A stretch of 64,000 bases of DNA, from NCBI GenBank assembly GCA_950295325.1, contig OX485804.1, forward strand, positions 48,484,001 through 48,548,000, written 5' to 3'. The stretch is from Polytrichum commune. Its lineage: Eukaryota; Streptophyta; Polytrichopsida; Polytrichales; Polytrichaceae. How positions within the stretch are numbered: position 1 is the stretch's first letter; every line of letters begins with the position of its first letter. The translations under genes were made by a program, and so were the position numbers. The notes beneath the pieces are model-generated. The model did not search any database and was not told the origin of the DNA. It saw only the letters and a list, made by a program, of their open reading frames with translations. Of this stretch, positions 24,201 to 35,700 are shown piece by piece.

Positions 24201-24510
24201 CTAACTGGGTGAAACAATAATGATCCTATCCAAGTGGCCAAAATTGTATTTGGAGTTAGAAGTCCCACAATAGGACCACATACCTATAGACTGGGCCATA
24301 CTCTCTTGCAAGGCGCACAAACACCTGGGCCTTCTCCTTCATCATCAACGGTAAATGCCCGATGCCCCACATGTAGGGAGGGCAAGGTATGTGTTGAAGC
24401 TTCCACGCTGGCCATGAGAGGTAGAATATGATTGTTAACACCATGGCAAGGCTCACTGCCCAACCCCACCATGCTTCCATCAATCGCCTCCCACAATCTT
24501 GAAACCCCAC
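18259..24510 (-). CDS. Cytochrome P450, CYP711 (MAX1)-like
   Basis: Five exons join in frame: 24510-24284, 22916-22764, 22194-21276, 19009-18914, 18591-18259. All have GT-AG borders and give 575 residues. The N-terminus has a membrane anchor (about 10-34) and MWGIGHLPLM. Then come FHIGRQPLVIVADGELCRQL in exon 2, I-helix AGSETT (about 380), K-helix ESMR (437-440), FRPERF (about 489-494) and heme loop FGIGPRTCIG with Cys near 519. These blocks and the exon 2-3 link FFSK-GAQWAGMRN track CYP711/MAX1, the ER enzyme that oxidises carlactone in strigolactone synthesis. The family is usually about 520-540 residues; the excess matches the triplicated 25-residue segment at about 203-277. The assignment to CYP711 is by eye; that it is a P450 is certain. 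The intron borders are inferred. Confidence 0.85.
19229..19905. repeat. Long direct repeat D, copy 2 (P450 intron 4)
   Basis: This is the second copy of the block at 17112-17815 in the same orientation. It lies between exon 4 (ends 19009 on its 5' side) and exon 3 of the minus-strand P450, so it sits in that intron. No coding sequence is recognised inside it. Confidence 0.75.
20696..20962 (+). repeat. Dispersed repeat R (P450 intron)
   Basis: This belongs to the most frequent repeat of the window. Typical blocks are 'gtgctcaagatatg', 'tgatgagcacgagactcttc' and 'tcatatcctac' with 'agaagtgg'. Other copies are near 41868-42115, 44776-45078, 47908-48215, 50395-50640, 56285-56590, 56632-56945 and 58385-58715. 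It has no coding sequence and its termini are undefined. Confidence 0.65.
20983..21205 (+). mobile_element. SINE-like retroelement copy 2
   Basis: This is the better-preserved copy of the element at 6636-6840. It has a B-box match GTTCGATTCCC and ends in about eight ATC repeats, a typical SINE tail. It lies in the P450 intron 3, with its tail only about 70 bp from the exon 3 donor, in antisense orientation to the gene. Confidence 0.6.
21744..21968 (-). repeat. Three 75-bp in-frame tandem repeats in the P450
   Basis: Three units of exactly 75 bp (21744-21818, 21819-21893, 21894-21968) encode three 25-residue copies built around NPDQELIDRAVKSL and GSGTG. The copies differ by a few substitutions. 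Being a multiple of three, the expansion keeps the frame. It falls between the C-helix and I-helix regions, a surface-loop and variable-helix zone in P450s. Confidence 0.95.
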
Positions 24511-24810
24511 AAGGGGTTTTGGGGGAATGGGGGGGAGGGGGCGGAGATAATCTGTAGCACCCGCAAGGGTCAGTGCTTCAAAACATGGTTTGGAGGTACT
24601 AAAACATCAGTTCTCACCATCATCATTGCGAAGTTCTTTTGAATGACAAACTCTATGAAACTTTATATATATATAAGTGGTAATAAAATATTGGGGGTTT
24701 GGGTGGTAACACTTACTTTAGGAAAATTGCTTCAAATTGGTTATGAGACCATCCACATTTAAAATGTAAACCTTTGCTAACTTAGAGGCATTGGTAATGA
24801 TGGATTCCTC
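24511..24810. other. P450 upstream region
   Basis: This is the 5' flank of the minus-strand P450. It contains a G-rich run (about 24520-24545, plus strand) and a short AT repeat near 24667-24675. No promoter element is clear. Confidence 0.35.
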
Positions 24811-25383
24811 TTAGGGGCACTTTATATTAGGGCCCATTTCTAGGGCCATTTCCAAACCCTAGGCATCAACCAATGAGAGTGCTTAGATTGCCCAAATGGG
24901 CCCTAATATGGGCCCTAGGGCTTTATATTGAGAGTCGGCCCACTTCTCCTAAAGCTTGCGTGGCGGGTGACATGGCAACGTTTTGGAGGGAAAAAAGTGG
25001 GCCGCATGCAAAAAAATGGGTCAAGGGTTTATGGAGACCCACTTCGCACCTACGGCCCACTTCACCCAACTTCCGTCATATAGTCATTTATGACTTTACG
25101 ACTTTATGACTTTAGTTCAAGCAAGGGCATATTCATTTAAGACAAAGTGGGCTGTGGATTGGGCCTTACAATATAAAGTCCCTAGGCCCATTTGGAAGGC
25201 CCACTTTAAAGTAGAATTTCCAATTTGGGCCCTACAAGTGGGCCCATGGACTTTATACTGCAAGGCCCACTCAACGGCCCACTTTGTAAAGTAGGGCTAA
25301 AGTTTAAGGCCCACTTCAAGTCCAAGTGGGCTCCCCTCCAAATGGGCCGGCCGCCAAATGGGCCCTAATATAAAGCCCCTTTA
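24811..25383. mobile_element. TIR element rich in GGCCCACTT motifs
   Basis: Left end GGGGCACTTTATATTAGGGC mirrors right end GCCCTAATATAAAGCCCC. Inside, many copies of GGCCCACTT or AAGTGGGC occur in both orientations. The flanks show TTA on the left and TTTA on the right, compatible with a TTA duplication as in PIF/Harbinger MITEs. There is no transposase. Confidence 0.6.
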
Positions 25384-27745
25384 GTGCCCTAAACTGTCCA
25401 AGCATGTTACTCCTCTTTTTGGAATAACAGTCCATAAGAGCATAAGAGCAACAATTTTCAAGCATCATTGTTAGCTGGTGTTCAAGGAACATTCCAAGAC
25501 TTGAGATTCCCGAGCATAAGAGCAACAATACTCAAGCATCATTCCTCGCTAATGTTCAAGGATCATTCTTCAGTGGTGCTAGGCTAAGGGAACAACCTAA
25601 GTTAACATCGTTGAGGTGTGTTATGCACATCTCGAGGTCATCTTTGAATTCCAATCCACCGACAATCAATGTTGTTTAGTCCCCAATTACATCAAGTTAT
25701 CCAAGATTCCAACCCCACAGTGGCAACTATACGTAGCACTTGCAGGGGTCCCCGTCTTTAGAACTTGATTTGCAGCTGCGAAACCACTTCTTTGGAGCTA
25801 CTTTCACATTATGAGCAATTTTTCGACTATATATTATAAGAAATACTGTACATTCACTCAGAAGTGAAATTCAACACCTAGGGTCTGGATTTGGATTGTG
25901 ACCTCAAAAATGCTTCTAATTAGTTATTAAACTGACATCTTGAAATTGCAAACCTCTTCTATTGCATACACAAGCCATATGAATGCCCTCTTTCCAAGCA
26001 CACCTGTCTCCTCTTCGTGAATGAACAAACCTTCGATCGATTCATTAAAAGTATTAGAAATGGTTTGGAAGCAACTGTATACGTACCCTCAAGATGTAAC
26101 GATGATTGCTGAATCTCAGATTCAGCTCTGGATTTATAGCAGCTCAAAATCCTGCAATCCCCGAGCCAGCTGCTTAATTTCGGAGCAAAATCACGACCTT
26201 CCCAGAGATTGTGTGATCGATTGCACAGCCTCGACCAGCTTAATTTGACAACCTAGCCAGAACTGCCGGAAATCTGGCGCGCAATCCTCAACACCCGGTG
26301 GGTTTGATAAGAAAGTAAGGCCCTGAATTGCTATTGATCTCCTCAAGACTAGCCAAGTCTCATAAGTACTCCTCCTCCATCACCTGACCCGTGGACCTGC
26401 AAAAAAATCCAAAACTCTATCCAAAAAAATATCCAACAGTGAATCTGCTCACCAAGTGCAGCTTCAGCTCTCACCTTCAAACCAAAACTAAATGCTCAAA
26501 GGTTGGAATCCCAAACTAAAACTAGAGCACTGCAACTTTAATTCAGCATCGCTTAGAGTTTCGGCCCTCCGAGGGACAGATATATGGATGCATGCAATTA
26601 CTGAACTCCTCAAGCCCTGAGTACATATGCGTGCTTAATTAATCGTCTGCAAATGTACATCAGAAAACTGACAATTCTAGCCCTCATTCCATCGAGCTGC
26701 ATTGGAAAGAAGGTTTATGGCGGGCGAAGGAAGGAGATGCCCGGAGGCTGAAATCTTTCTCTCTTGCTTTCTTTCTTTTGCTTCTGCGGCCTGCAAATTG
26801 GTGGAGATTCCCGAAACAAAAATTTGTCAACCTGGACAGGTAGACCGTGCGGGGGGATCTTCTTCTATCGCTAAAAATTAAAAACCCCAGGAATTTGCTT
26901 GCTTAATTTATAAAGTTGACCTTGTTGCTAATAAGTTAATGCAACTTTTAGTGGTGGAGGGGGGTGTTGGTGAGGTTGGACATTTTCCAATCTGCGAACT
27001 TCATATCATAGGCCTCTATTTTAAACCTCTAGTTTATCGTGTCAACCCCGTTTTATGGTGCTTAGTTTAGGACCGTGAGCTTGATCTCCACAGTGAAGAT
27101 GGCACCATTGAGCTGTTTCGTTACTTGGTTCCTTGTTACTTGTTACGTGGCAGCTGCCTCATGGGTGTCGTCATCTTGGCCTTCTGTCTCAAAAACATAC
27201 AATAAAAAATGGCACAATTGGTTCAGCGAATCTGGCGAAATGACATGTGGGAAATAAATTTCTATCATGCCATGAGGGAGGTCACTGCATTTGTAACCTA
27301 TGTAGTGTATTACAGTGACGAACAAAATTGAGCACTCAACTGAGAACTTCAATTTCGGCAAGCAATCTTTGGCGATTGAAATTTGATATCATTGAAGTAA
27401 TTAAGCAAAGTATGTGTACAAAGTAGTCTTCTTCATGTATGTAAAAAGAAAATTTAAAAAAATATTAGGGTTTTGGACAATAGCCATGTCGAAGCGGCTG
27501 GGGTTCATAAACTCAGTTTTGTTTGGAGCCACCAGATGAACTTCAATTTTCATTTGCATACTCATTTGTGGTCAATTTCGTTAGATCATTAGTGCATTGT
27601 GACGCTCTGCAATTGGAGATTGTGTAGTAGTGAGCATTCGTGCAATTGCTTCTGTATGCCTCGTTCATTTGTGTCGTAAAAGCTCCAAGCGTTGGAGCAA
27701 CTTCGGAATGGCAATTCAACATGAAAAGTTGCGGATGCGATTGGG
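25384..27745. other. Intergenic DNA, no gene recognised
   Basis: The sequence between 25900 and 26800 is less repetitive than its surroundings and could hold an untranslated or diverged gene, but no frame shows a domain. Near-repeats at 25440-25560 share 'cataagagcaacaat' and 'caagcatcatt'. A block at 25725-25795 resembles one at 46480-46560. Confidence 0.4.
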
Positions 27746-28102
27746 ATGAGTCAATCTTGGGTAGTTAGGCTTAGAAAGGAGATTGCGGGGGAGCTTGAGA
27801 GGCAAAAAGGAGGGTGCCCAAGACACTTTACTGCGAGAGAGAGGCGGAGATGTGTCATCTTCCTTACGGAAAGGCGTTTGGGAGTTGCATCAAAGGTGGC
27901 ACCAAAGATTCGAAATGAATTAGGTAAAAATATGTCCGATGTAACTGTGAGACATGCTTTGCGATGGGAAGGTTTCGCTGCACATGTGCAATAGAAGAAG
28001 CCGTTGTTAACAAGAAAACATGCTCAGGCACGGGTGAGGTTTGCTCGTAGGTTTGCAAATTGGACCGTTCATGATTGGAAACGCGTTATTTATAATGATG
28101 AG
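27746..28102 (+). pseudogene. Tc1/mariner-type transposase fragment
   Basis: The frame contains an HTH-like segment (TVRHALRWEGFAAHVQ), a TAG stop, and then in the same frame KKPLLTRKHAQARVRFARRF and NWTVHDWKRVIYNDE. This last block is typical of Tc1-like transposases just before the second catalytic Asp. The reading is cut at the DE by the hAT-like element, whose 8-bp duplication ATGATGAG is part of this codon region. The rest of the domain is not recognised beyond the insertion, so the gene was already degraded or deleted. Confidence 0.8.
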
Positions 28103-28369
28103 CAGGGTTGTCTATCGCGACGTCATGACGGGGTCGTGCCGTCATGACGCGTCGTGTCGGGTCGGACCCCTCCGTCACGACACAATAGGCTCCTCATAGG
28201 GTCAACCTAGTAGGGTGGGTAAAATACTTACCTTCTTGCCAAGGTGGCGTCCTATGTGGCAAAAAATGCCGACGTGGATGTGCATATTTCCCTTGGCATG
28301 TAAACCATTTTGCCATTGTGTTTACCATTTTGTTAAAATCAAAGTAATAAAATATTACTAAGGAGGGTG

Positions 28370-28546
28370 TAGGTCGGACGGGGGAGAGGGTCGGACGGGG
28401 GGAACGGGTGGGGAGCGCGGGCGGACGTGTGGGAACGTGGGGGAACATGGGGTCGGATGGGGGTGAGGGTCGGACGGGGGGGGGGGGGGTCGGATGGGGT
28501 GGGGAGGGGTCGGACGGGGGGGGGGGGTCGGACGGGGTGGGGAGGG
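28370..28546 (+). repeat. G-rich minisatellite, left part
   Basis: Irregular repeats of GGTCGGACGGGGG-like units lie within the hAT-like element. Runs of G4 or longer, repeated many times on one strand, have clear G-quadruplex potential. The apparent Pro/Ser-rich frames on the other strand are by-products. Confidence 0.85.
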
Positions 28547-28560
28547 GTTCACTACAAGGG

Positions 28561-30058
28561 CTTGGCTGTCTGTTTTGACAAAAAATTGACAAAAAATTGT
28601 TAACTGTCTTGTCAATTAGGGCACCTTGATTCGGTCACATTTTTGACACACTTTGGTCATCTCGACTGTCAATTCGGATATAAATACACGTAGGACACCC
28701 GGCCCCGTTCCCCAATGCCACGTTGGATTTATTTGCCATGTCACGTTTTATACCTTGGTGAAAATTTGAAATTGACTGCTATGTCACCATTTACATGTTT
28801 GTGAAATTTAGAATAGCAACTGCCATGTCACCATTTACAACTTGGTAAAAATCAAATTTGACTGTAGTTAATTTTGGTATGAAGTTCCTAGAAGTTTCGT
28901 GGAGGTGGAAATCGCATGAATTTTACTGAATGATAATTTGTTACCTTTGGAATTTTTGGAATTTTACTGAATGATAATTCCTTATTGTTTTTACTGCAGT
29001 TGCTTGTAATTCATGGCCTTTGGTTACTGATTCAAGATAAACCAATGTGGCGGTTCCAAGTGGAGGCTTCATATTCCAAAACTGCCGAACGGAATTTTTA
29101 TACATATTTTGGCACGTGGAAATTGTAGGACCATTCAAATTCTACATGTAGCTTAATAGTGTAGGCGTTCAAATACAGTTGCAAAATGAAATTTGGTTTC
29201 ATAAAATTGTACAATACAATAAAAACTGTACACATACCATATACAGAGGAGTTTATTTCATACGTATGAATGCACGTGCTTATCACCAATATGGTCCTCA
29301 TGCTATATCTATTTCTAATTGTAACACACGTACTGGGTGTTGTGCCCGAATATTCGATCATCCTCAACATCCCTATAAGTAAAAAAAAAGGTTAACAACA
29401 ACTATATTCCCTTTGATGTTGTCGAATTCCAGTGATTGCAGAGAATTGAAGGCCACTTCAAGTCAACTCCGCTTAACTCTCTTCCTCAAGGCTTGTGATT
29501 TCTTCAATACCAGACTGCTCGCCTATCCTGTAGCAACGTCCTCGCCCTGCAAAACCATAGCATGCTTTCACATCGTACATGGATCGTGTTTTTTTAACTC
29601 CTAATTTATATTTACTAAACTTAAGCATTGAATCACCATTGCAGCTCTTTGAAATGCCCGCACAAATCCAGCCAATATATACTATATTGAATCTGCTACA
29701 CTACCTTAAGTAAGAAATCACATTTCCGCCATTTTTCAAAGACCTCGGCATTTCATGTAAGCAAATACTCAAACTAAAGCAAAGGAAAACTAAGCAAAGC
29801 TTTTAATTACAATGCTAGATTGACAAATTTTAACACGTACCTGAATACAAACTACCTGCCGTGCCCCTTCTGCGAGTTCTACGGCCTCTGTTGCTTCAGC
29901 TCTGTGACTCTGACAATCACAACCAATGCTGGTATCTTAATTCCAAGGATTATTTTGTGTTTTTAGCTACCAACCATGAATTTTAAAAACGGAATACATA
30001 GAACCAGAATTGAAGTCAATTACTTGATGACTACATAGCATATGGTTTAAGAAACTTA
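28561..30058. other. CACTA left subterminal region
   Basis: This non-coding part of the transposon has repeated motifs such as 'gccatgtcaccatttaca' (28767-28830) and TTGACA-type boxes, the usual binding landscape for TnpA-like proteins. No further gene is recognised. Confidence 0.6.
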
Positions 30059-32264
30059 TCATACCTTTAGCGTAACGATATGTGCTTCACTTGCCATAGA
30101 CTCGTTATCAGGTTCAACTACTCTTTCAGAAAACTTCTCCGTGCTAACGGCTGCAACTTCAGCTGATTTAGTTTTTAGAGAGTCCTCTAAAGCAGCTAAA
30201 CGTTCCATTAGTTTCAAAACGAATGGGTTAGAGGCAATTTGCTCCTCAGTCATATCATGGATTTGCTTGCGTTTGGATCGTCCGCCATATCCCTTGTCCC
30301 GCGCCATTTCAAACTGTATCTCCTCTGGATCAGGAGATCTTCTCAGCATCTTTCGGAGTTTCTCTCGTACGCCCACCTCCCCAGAGGGCCCAGTGCAACC
30401 GAAGTTGACTCTGCTCGCATTTGCCTTGCTGTAGCTTATGGACTTCCTGATTGTTGCTGGATTCTCCAACTCCCTTTTCAGCGACCTCCACGCCCGATCT
30501 GTCACATCTGGAGGTTTTGGTTCCTTGTTGCGAATCTTTTTCCATAACTCTGAACGTCTCAAGGACACTCCCCGGGCTATAACTTCCTTCACTACCTCAA
30601 ATTTAATAGGCGTACTGTACTCCCAAGTCTGTTGAATCCACTCACCAATTTCCTTCACAGCGTCCTCGGGTTGTCTATTGATCTGTCCTATTGCTGGATC
30701 TAGTTTCCTTGATAGTAACATCACCTCCTTGCGCCAATCATTTACACCTGCCCCGTAAGGTTTCTTAGTGTACTCATCCACGAGCAGATAGTTTCTGGGT
30801 TTACCTTCTTGACGACGCCTATCCCCTTCTCTCTCTCTTGCCTTCTTTGCGTGCCTCCTCTCTTTCCGTTTCTCAGCTTCTGTTTCACCATATAGATATC
30901 CTGGGACCGACTCGTTTGCATCTGCATAGCCTTGCTCTTCTACGTCTTCGAGCTCTTCTTCGTAGTTTTGTGAACTGTCATCACTGCTATCGGCCTCATG
31001 ATCTGAATTGTACAATGAATACATCTGTCGCTGGTGTTCTCCAGATGGTGACCTGCGCCCGGTATTATCTATATACTCTTCGCGAGATTTTCCACGTACC
31101 TGTAGCAAATCAGAGGAACATAATGATTGAGCCCTCAATAACGCCTTCTGTATTTCATCCTAGCGTTCCTTTACATAGCGTCATAACTGAATTTAAAAAA
31201 CCAACTTATAGTGTACTGAAATGATCAAACACATGGGACAGTATTTCTTATAGTGAATATAGTGATTAACGAATATAGTGATCAAGTAAGTAGAAGGGTT
31301 CAGGGTAGAACTTGGTCGCGTTGTTTTGTAGTCTTGGGACTTCGTGGCCTCCGATGACCTAGTGATTCAGAGGTTGTGGACAACCAAAGGTTGGTAGCAT
31401 GATGATTTGCCCGTACTGTGCTTGCGTTACTCTCCACATTGTTTGGTGGAGGCGGCGCAGATGGTGTTTTAGTTGAGCGCACTTCTTTGACCCGTGCACC
31501 TGTGGCTTCGAAGAAACACACAGACAACAAGAGTCACATCCACCGATTCACATTCAATGCAAGGAGCTCAACATTCCCTGAAAGCAAAATCAAATCATAT
31601 TTCTCTTTACTAGTAAAAATTAATTGCATACAATACACTTTAAGGTATGTCAATCACGGTTATGTTATGATGCTTAGATTTGCAACCACAGATTTGGTAT
31701 TTCACATTTTATTGTGCATGATTATTTAATTCTTAGGGATATAATTCTTCACCATAATTCACATCAATTACTATAGTAATATGTCGTCTAACCTTGGTTT
31801 TCTCCAGTTTGAGACGGTGTTGATGTATCTTCGTCCTCGTGTTCTTCAGAATCGTTGTGTTGATTTTCTAAATCGGTTGGTCCCACTGCCCCATCGTGTG
31901 GAACTGATTTTGGTTTTTTAGATCTTCCTCGCGTGTTGTGGATCTGTCGAGGCGGTTTAAACTGAGGTGGTGGAGGTGAGGTATGCGGTGGTACTACATG
32001 AGCATGTGACGACGTAGCAACCCCTGTGTCGCGGACTCGCACAGTAGCATTTGGACGATGGCCGATTTCTTGAACCTCACCTACGTCAATTGATGCTTGA
32101 AGTGATGCGATAATAGGTTTATGAGATTGTCGAGGCTTCTTTTTTCTCACATTGTTGGCTGAGTCCGGTCCAACAACATTTGCGGTGTCTCTTTGTTCTG
32201 GCACTGCTTCCTTCCACTGAACAAACCTTTCGCTCCCTCCCTCCGAACGTGACAGTCGAACCAT
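30059..32264 (-). CDS. CACTA TnpA-like protein (Transposase_24 type)
   Basis: Exons 32264-31793, 31499-31312 and 31099-30059 join in frame through canonical GT-AG introns to give 566 residues with no internal stop. The first 220 residues are low-complexity, Pro- and charge-rich. A long acidic segment (DHEADSSDDSSQNYEEELED) and a basic stretch follow. The C-terminal part, with AWRSLKRELENPATIRKSIS and KANASRVNFG, matches the plant Ptta/En/Spm transposase domain, and a heptad-like tail (LMERLAALEDSL) follows. TnpA-type proteins bind subterminal repeats and help transposition. The start at 32264 is the first ATG of the open frame; an upstream leader exon is possible. Still intact. Confidence 0.85.
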
Positions 32265-32700
32265 TTCCTGTGAACAATATCAAAGCACAACACAGTTTCA
32301 ACTTAGCACAATTTCAATTTTAGCACATTTTCAATTTTAACATAGTTTCAACTTAGCACTTCAATTTTGTGTCAACTTCTTTTTAGTGCAATTTCTGGTT
32401 TCAGCTGATGCTTGAAGAATGACCGGCGAGGAAATTCAAGTAAAGTTACTACAGTAGAGATACTCGCCACGAAATTGGCACACGATCCTCGAAGGATGGT
32501 TTTTGTAAAGGAGGGCAAGACTGTTTTTTGTTTACTTTGAATCCATGTTCTCAATTTGAACGTATTGTGCGTAGTGTAGTCATATCGTTTTCAGCCTGCA
32601 TGTATGAAACGAAGAATAAGTCCTAAAACCGCGGGTTATCCACGATGCTACGTGCTCTTAACCATTCGATGTGCATTTGATGTTGTGCTTCCGTATTGAA
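32265..32700. promoter_or_regulatory. Divergent promoter region between TnpA and TNP2
   Basis: This intergenic part of the CACTA lies between two genes pointing apart. Three near-copies of 'agcacaatttcaattttagc' and 'agtttcaacttagcac' lie at 32296-32380. No TATA box can be assigned with confidence. It may also hide an unrecognised first exon of TNP2. Confidence 0.4.
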
Positions 32701-35700
32701 GAGAAATCCCCATGAACGGACTGAAATAAGAGAAGATGACTTTGAACTCGACGGTCATGCACCAGTACAAGAGGACAATAACACGAGAGAAGAGGACGTC
32801 TTTTTGGATGCAGAAGACTATGTGGCTTTTCAACCAGCACCTCCGAATACAAATGTCAACTTCGAGGAGATGGCGGAAAACTACTTTGCGAGGGTGGATG
32901 AAATTCACGGGTCCTTCAGAGAGGTGGAGGACGAAACACTGGATTTCGATGACATGTCTTCAGAGGAAGATGAACCAGATTGTACACCTATCGTGGAGGC
33001 GCTACTCCGAGAGTCTATGCAGCCCCTGTATCCAGGTTCTAAGAATAGCAGGTTATAGTTTAGCATCATTCTTATGTCCTTGTGCACACTGTTTTCATTC
33101 AGCCACCATTGCTTAGACGAAATATTGACGTTCCTAAAATATGATGTACTGCCAAAAAACAATACATGCCCGAAATCTTCATATGAGATGAAGACAATGC
33201 TCATGAAGCTTGGTTTATCGCATGAGACCATACACTGTTGTGAGTGTGGTCGAACGTTATACTGGAAAGAGAAGTCAGAATTACAGGAGTGTCCAATTTG
33301 CATGAAGTCCAGGTACGTTCCAGGGTCCAAATCTGTTCCAGTTAGGGTGCTCCGGTATTTCTCATTGATAAGGAGGTTGAGAAGAATGTTTCGTTGTCCA
33401 GAATTAGCAAAGCATATGCGATGGCATAGTGCAAATTTTTCGCAAGATAGGAAAATGAGATTAGTTGTGGATAGTGAACAATGGAGATTCATTCAAGAAC
33501 ATTTTCCTAGCTTTAGTGGGCAGGATAGGAATCTTAGAATGGGGTTTGCTTTAGACGGCGTAAATCTGCACAGTTTGCAGTCTTCTAAACACTCTGTGTG
33601 GCCGGTTATGATAGTACTCTACAACCTACCACCATATTTGTTAACGAAAAGATTCTTCATTAGTCTAAGTATGATAATACCTGGACCTACCTCACCATCA
33701 GAGAATACGATAGATGTCTTTTTACAACCACTTGTACATGAGCTAAAGAAACTTTGGAGGGGAGTGTTAGCTACTGATATGTTAGAACCAGATGGACCAA
33801 ATAGGCGCTTCAAGATGCGAGGCATGCTCATATGGACGATAAATGATTATCCAGCCTATACTCTGATCTTTGGTCAAAGTGGGAAAGGGTATGCCGGTTG
33901 TCCGGTATGTGGGGAGGGGACTTTTGCAGAGCATTCGAGAGAGGCATGCAAGACAGTTTTTCTAGGCCATCGGAGGTGGCTCAGACCGAACCACCATTGG
34001 AGGACAGCCCGTGCCGCGTTCAATGGGCGACCAAATCACGATCCACCACCTGTTTGACAATCCGGAGTAACAGTGAGATTGCGAGGAGCATGGAGGGAGT
34101 CCTTCCTCCAACTTGGGGGGCGTCAAAATTCGCAACATGACCCTGTAAAAAAAACGGGTGTAAAACGAGTAAGCATTTTGTTTCAACTACCATATTGGCA
34201 GGTAAGTCTATTTTATTTCTTATGTTTTTTTGTTTATAATTTGATTATGTTAAGTCCGTTTATAGTAGGAGTGCTCTCATGCGCTAGGGTAGCTAAGACT
34301 TAAGTGTGCACAATTATATTGATGGCCTGAATTTCAGCTCTTGCACTAGTGGAATTTGATCAGAATATGTTGTTCACAGGAGTGGCTAATATCAAGTAGC
34401 GCTCCTAGTGTAGAATTGTGACAGTTAATTAAACAGTTTAACTCAAATTTGGGAGGCTAAATGTTAGTGTGGTCTGTGCAGAAACTTCCTACCCGGCACA
34501 CGTTAGACGCAATGCATTGCGAAAAAAACATATGTGAAAATTTATTGAGGACGTTGTTTGGCGAAACAGATGATGCGAAATCGAGGGAGGACATGCGTGC
34601 AAGGGGGATCCGGCCACACCTTCACTTGCAGCGGAATCCGGATGGACGTACTCATTTCAAGCCCGATGCACCATATGTTCTGACAAAAGACGAGCGTCAG
34701 CAATTCCTCACCACATTGAGAGATTTAAAATTTCCATCAGGTTATGTAGGCCCCTTGAGCTCTAGGATATCAGATGGGAAATTGAGGGGTTTAAAGACTC
34801 ATGATTTTCATATCTTGCTCCAACAAGTGATACCTTTGTGTTTAAGGAACATAGGTAATTGCAAAGTTGTTGGAGCTGTAATGCGCGTCAGTTGATTATT
34901 TCGAGTCATCACTGCGAAAGTGGTAGATGTTAATCAAAAAGTAGTAATGCTAGAAGATGTCGCTGAGACCATTTGCTCGTTAGAAAAGGAGTTGCCACCA
35001 TCAATATTTGTCATAATGATGCATCTACCAATACACTTGGTGGAGGAGTTATACATTTGCGGTCCAGTCCATACGCGCTGGATGTATCCATTTGAGAGGT
35101 ATATGAAAGGCTTGAAAGGATTCGTGAAAAATAAAGCTAAACCTGAAGGGAGTATGGCACATGGATATTTGAGAGAAGAGTCAGTTGGCTTTCTAAATGA
35201 GTATCTCTCAGAGTATACTCCTACAAGAAAGCGAGCATGGGATGACAAGGAGGAACCTGCAATGTTTGATGAGATCCTGGAGGGTGCCAAACGGGACCGA
35301 GTCATGTCGCCTGAGTTTATGAAGTTGATACACGGATTTGTACTAGAGAACACCGAGCACATGGCTCCCTACACAAGGTACGACTTTCCTTCTTTACCTG
35401 GATGTGTGTGCATGTTAGGGTTAATTTTGATGCGTGTCAGGAGCTACCCACTTGAACAGAATTAAAAAGAGTTTTACAATTGGGGTTGAACTTAGGTAAT
35501 TCGTTAGCTTTAGGGCCCAGTAGGAATCTTGGATGGGCAGTCTAACGTTAGGGAGTTTATGAATGAGTGGCCGAGTCCTAATTCACGCTGTACAGGAAAT
35601 ATGAGGACCAGGCAAAAGAACGGGAGCATGATCGAGAACAGTATCGACGAGAACAACGTCGACAAAGAAGGACCAGGTTTGTGTTTCCCAGAGAGCTCCG

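Noticed and set aside
28194-28615. Long Pro/Ser-rich frames on the minus strand
   Set aside because: They are translations of the G-rich minisatellite and have no domain or codon structure.
32905-33492. Long minus-strand frame opposite TNP2
   Set aside because: It is an antisense shadow of the transposase coding exon with no domain of its own.
34055-34895. Stop-codon readthrough or RNA editing of TGA in TNP2
   Set aside because: Organellar U-to-C editing is not expected for a nuclear transposon, and CpG deamination explains both sites more simply.
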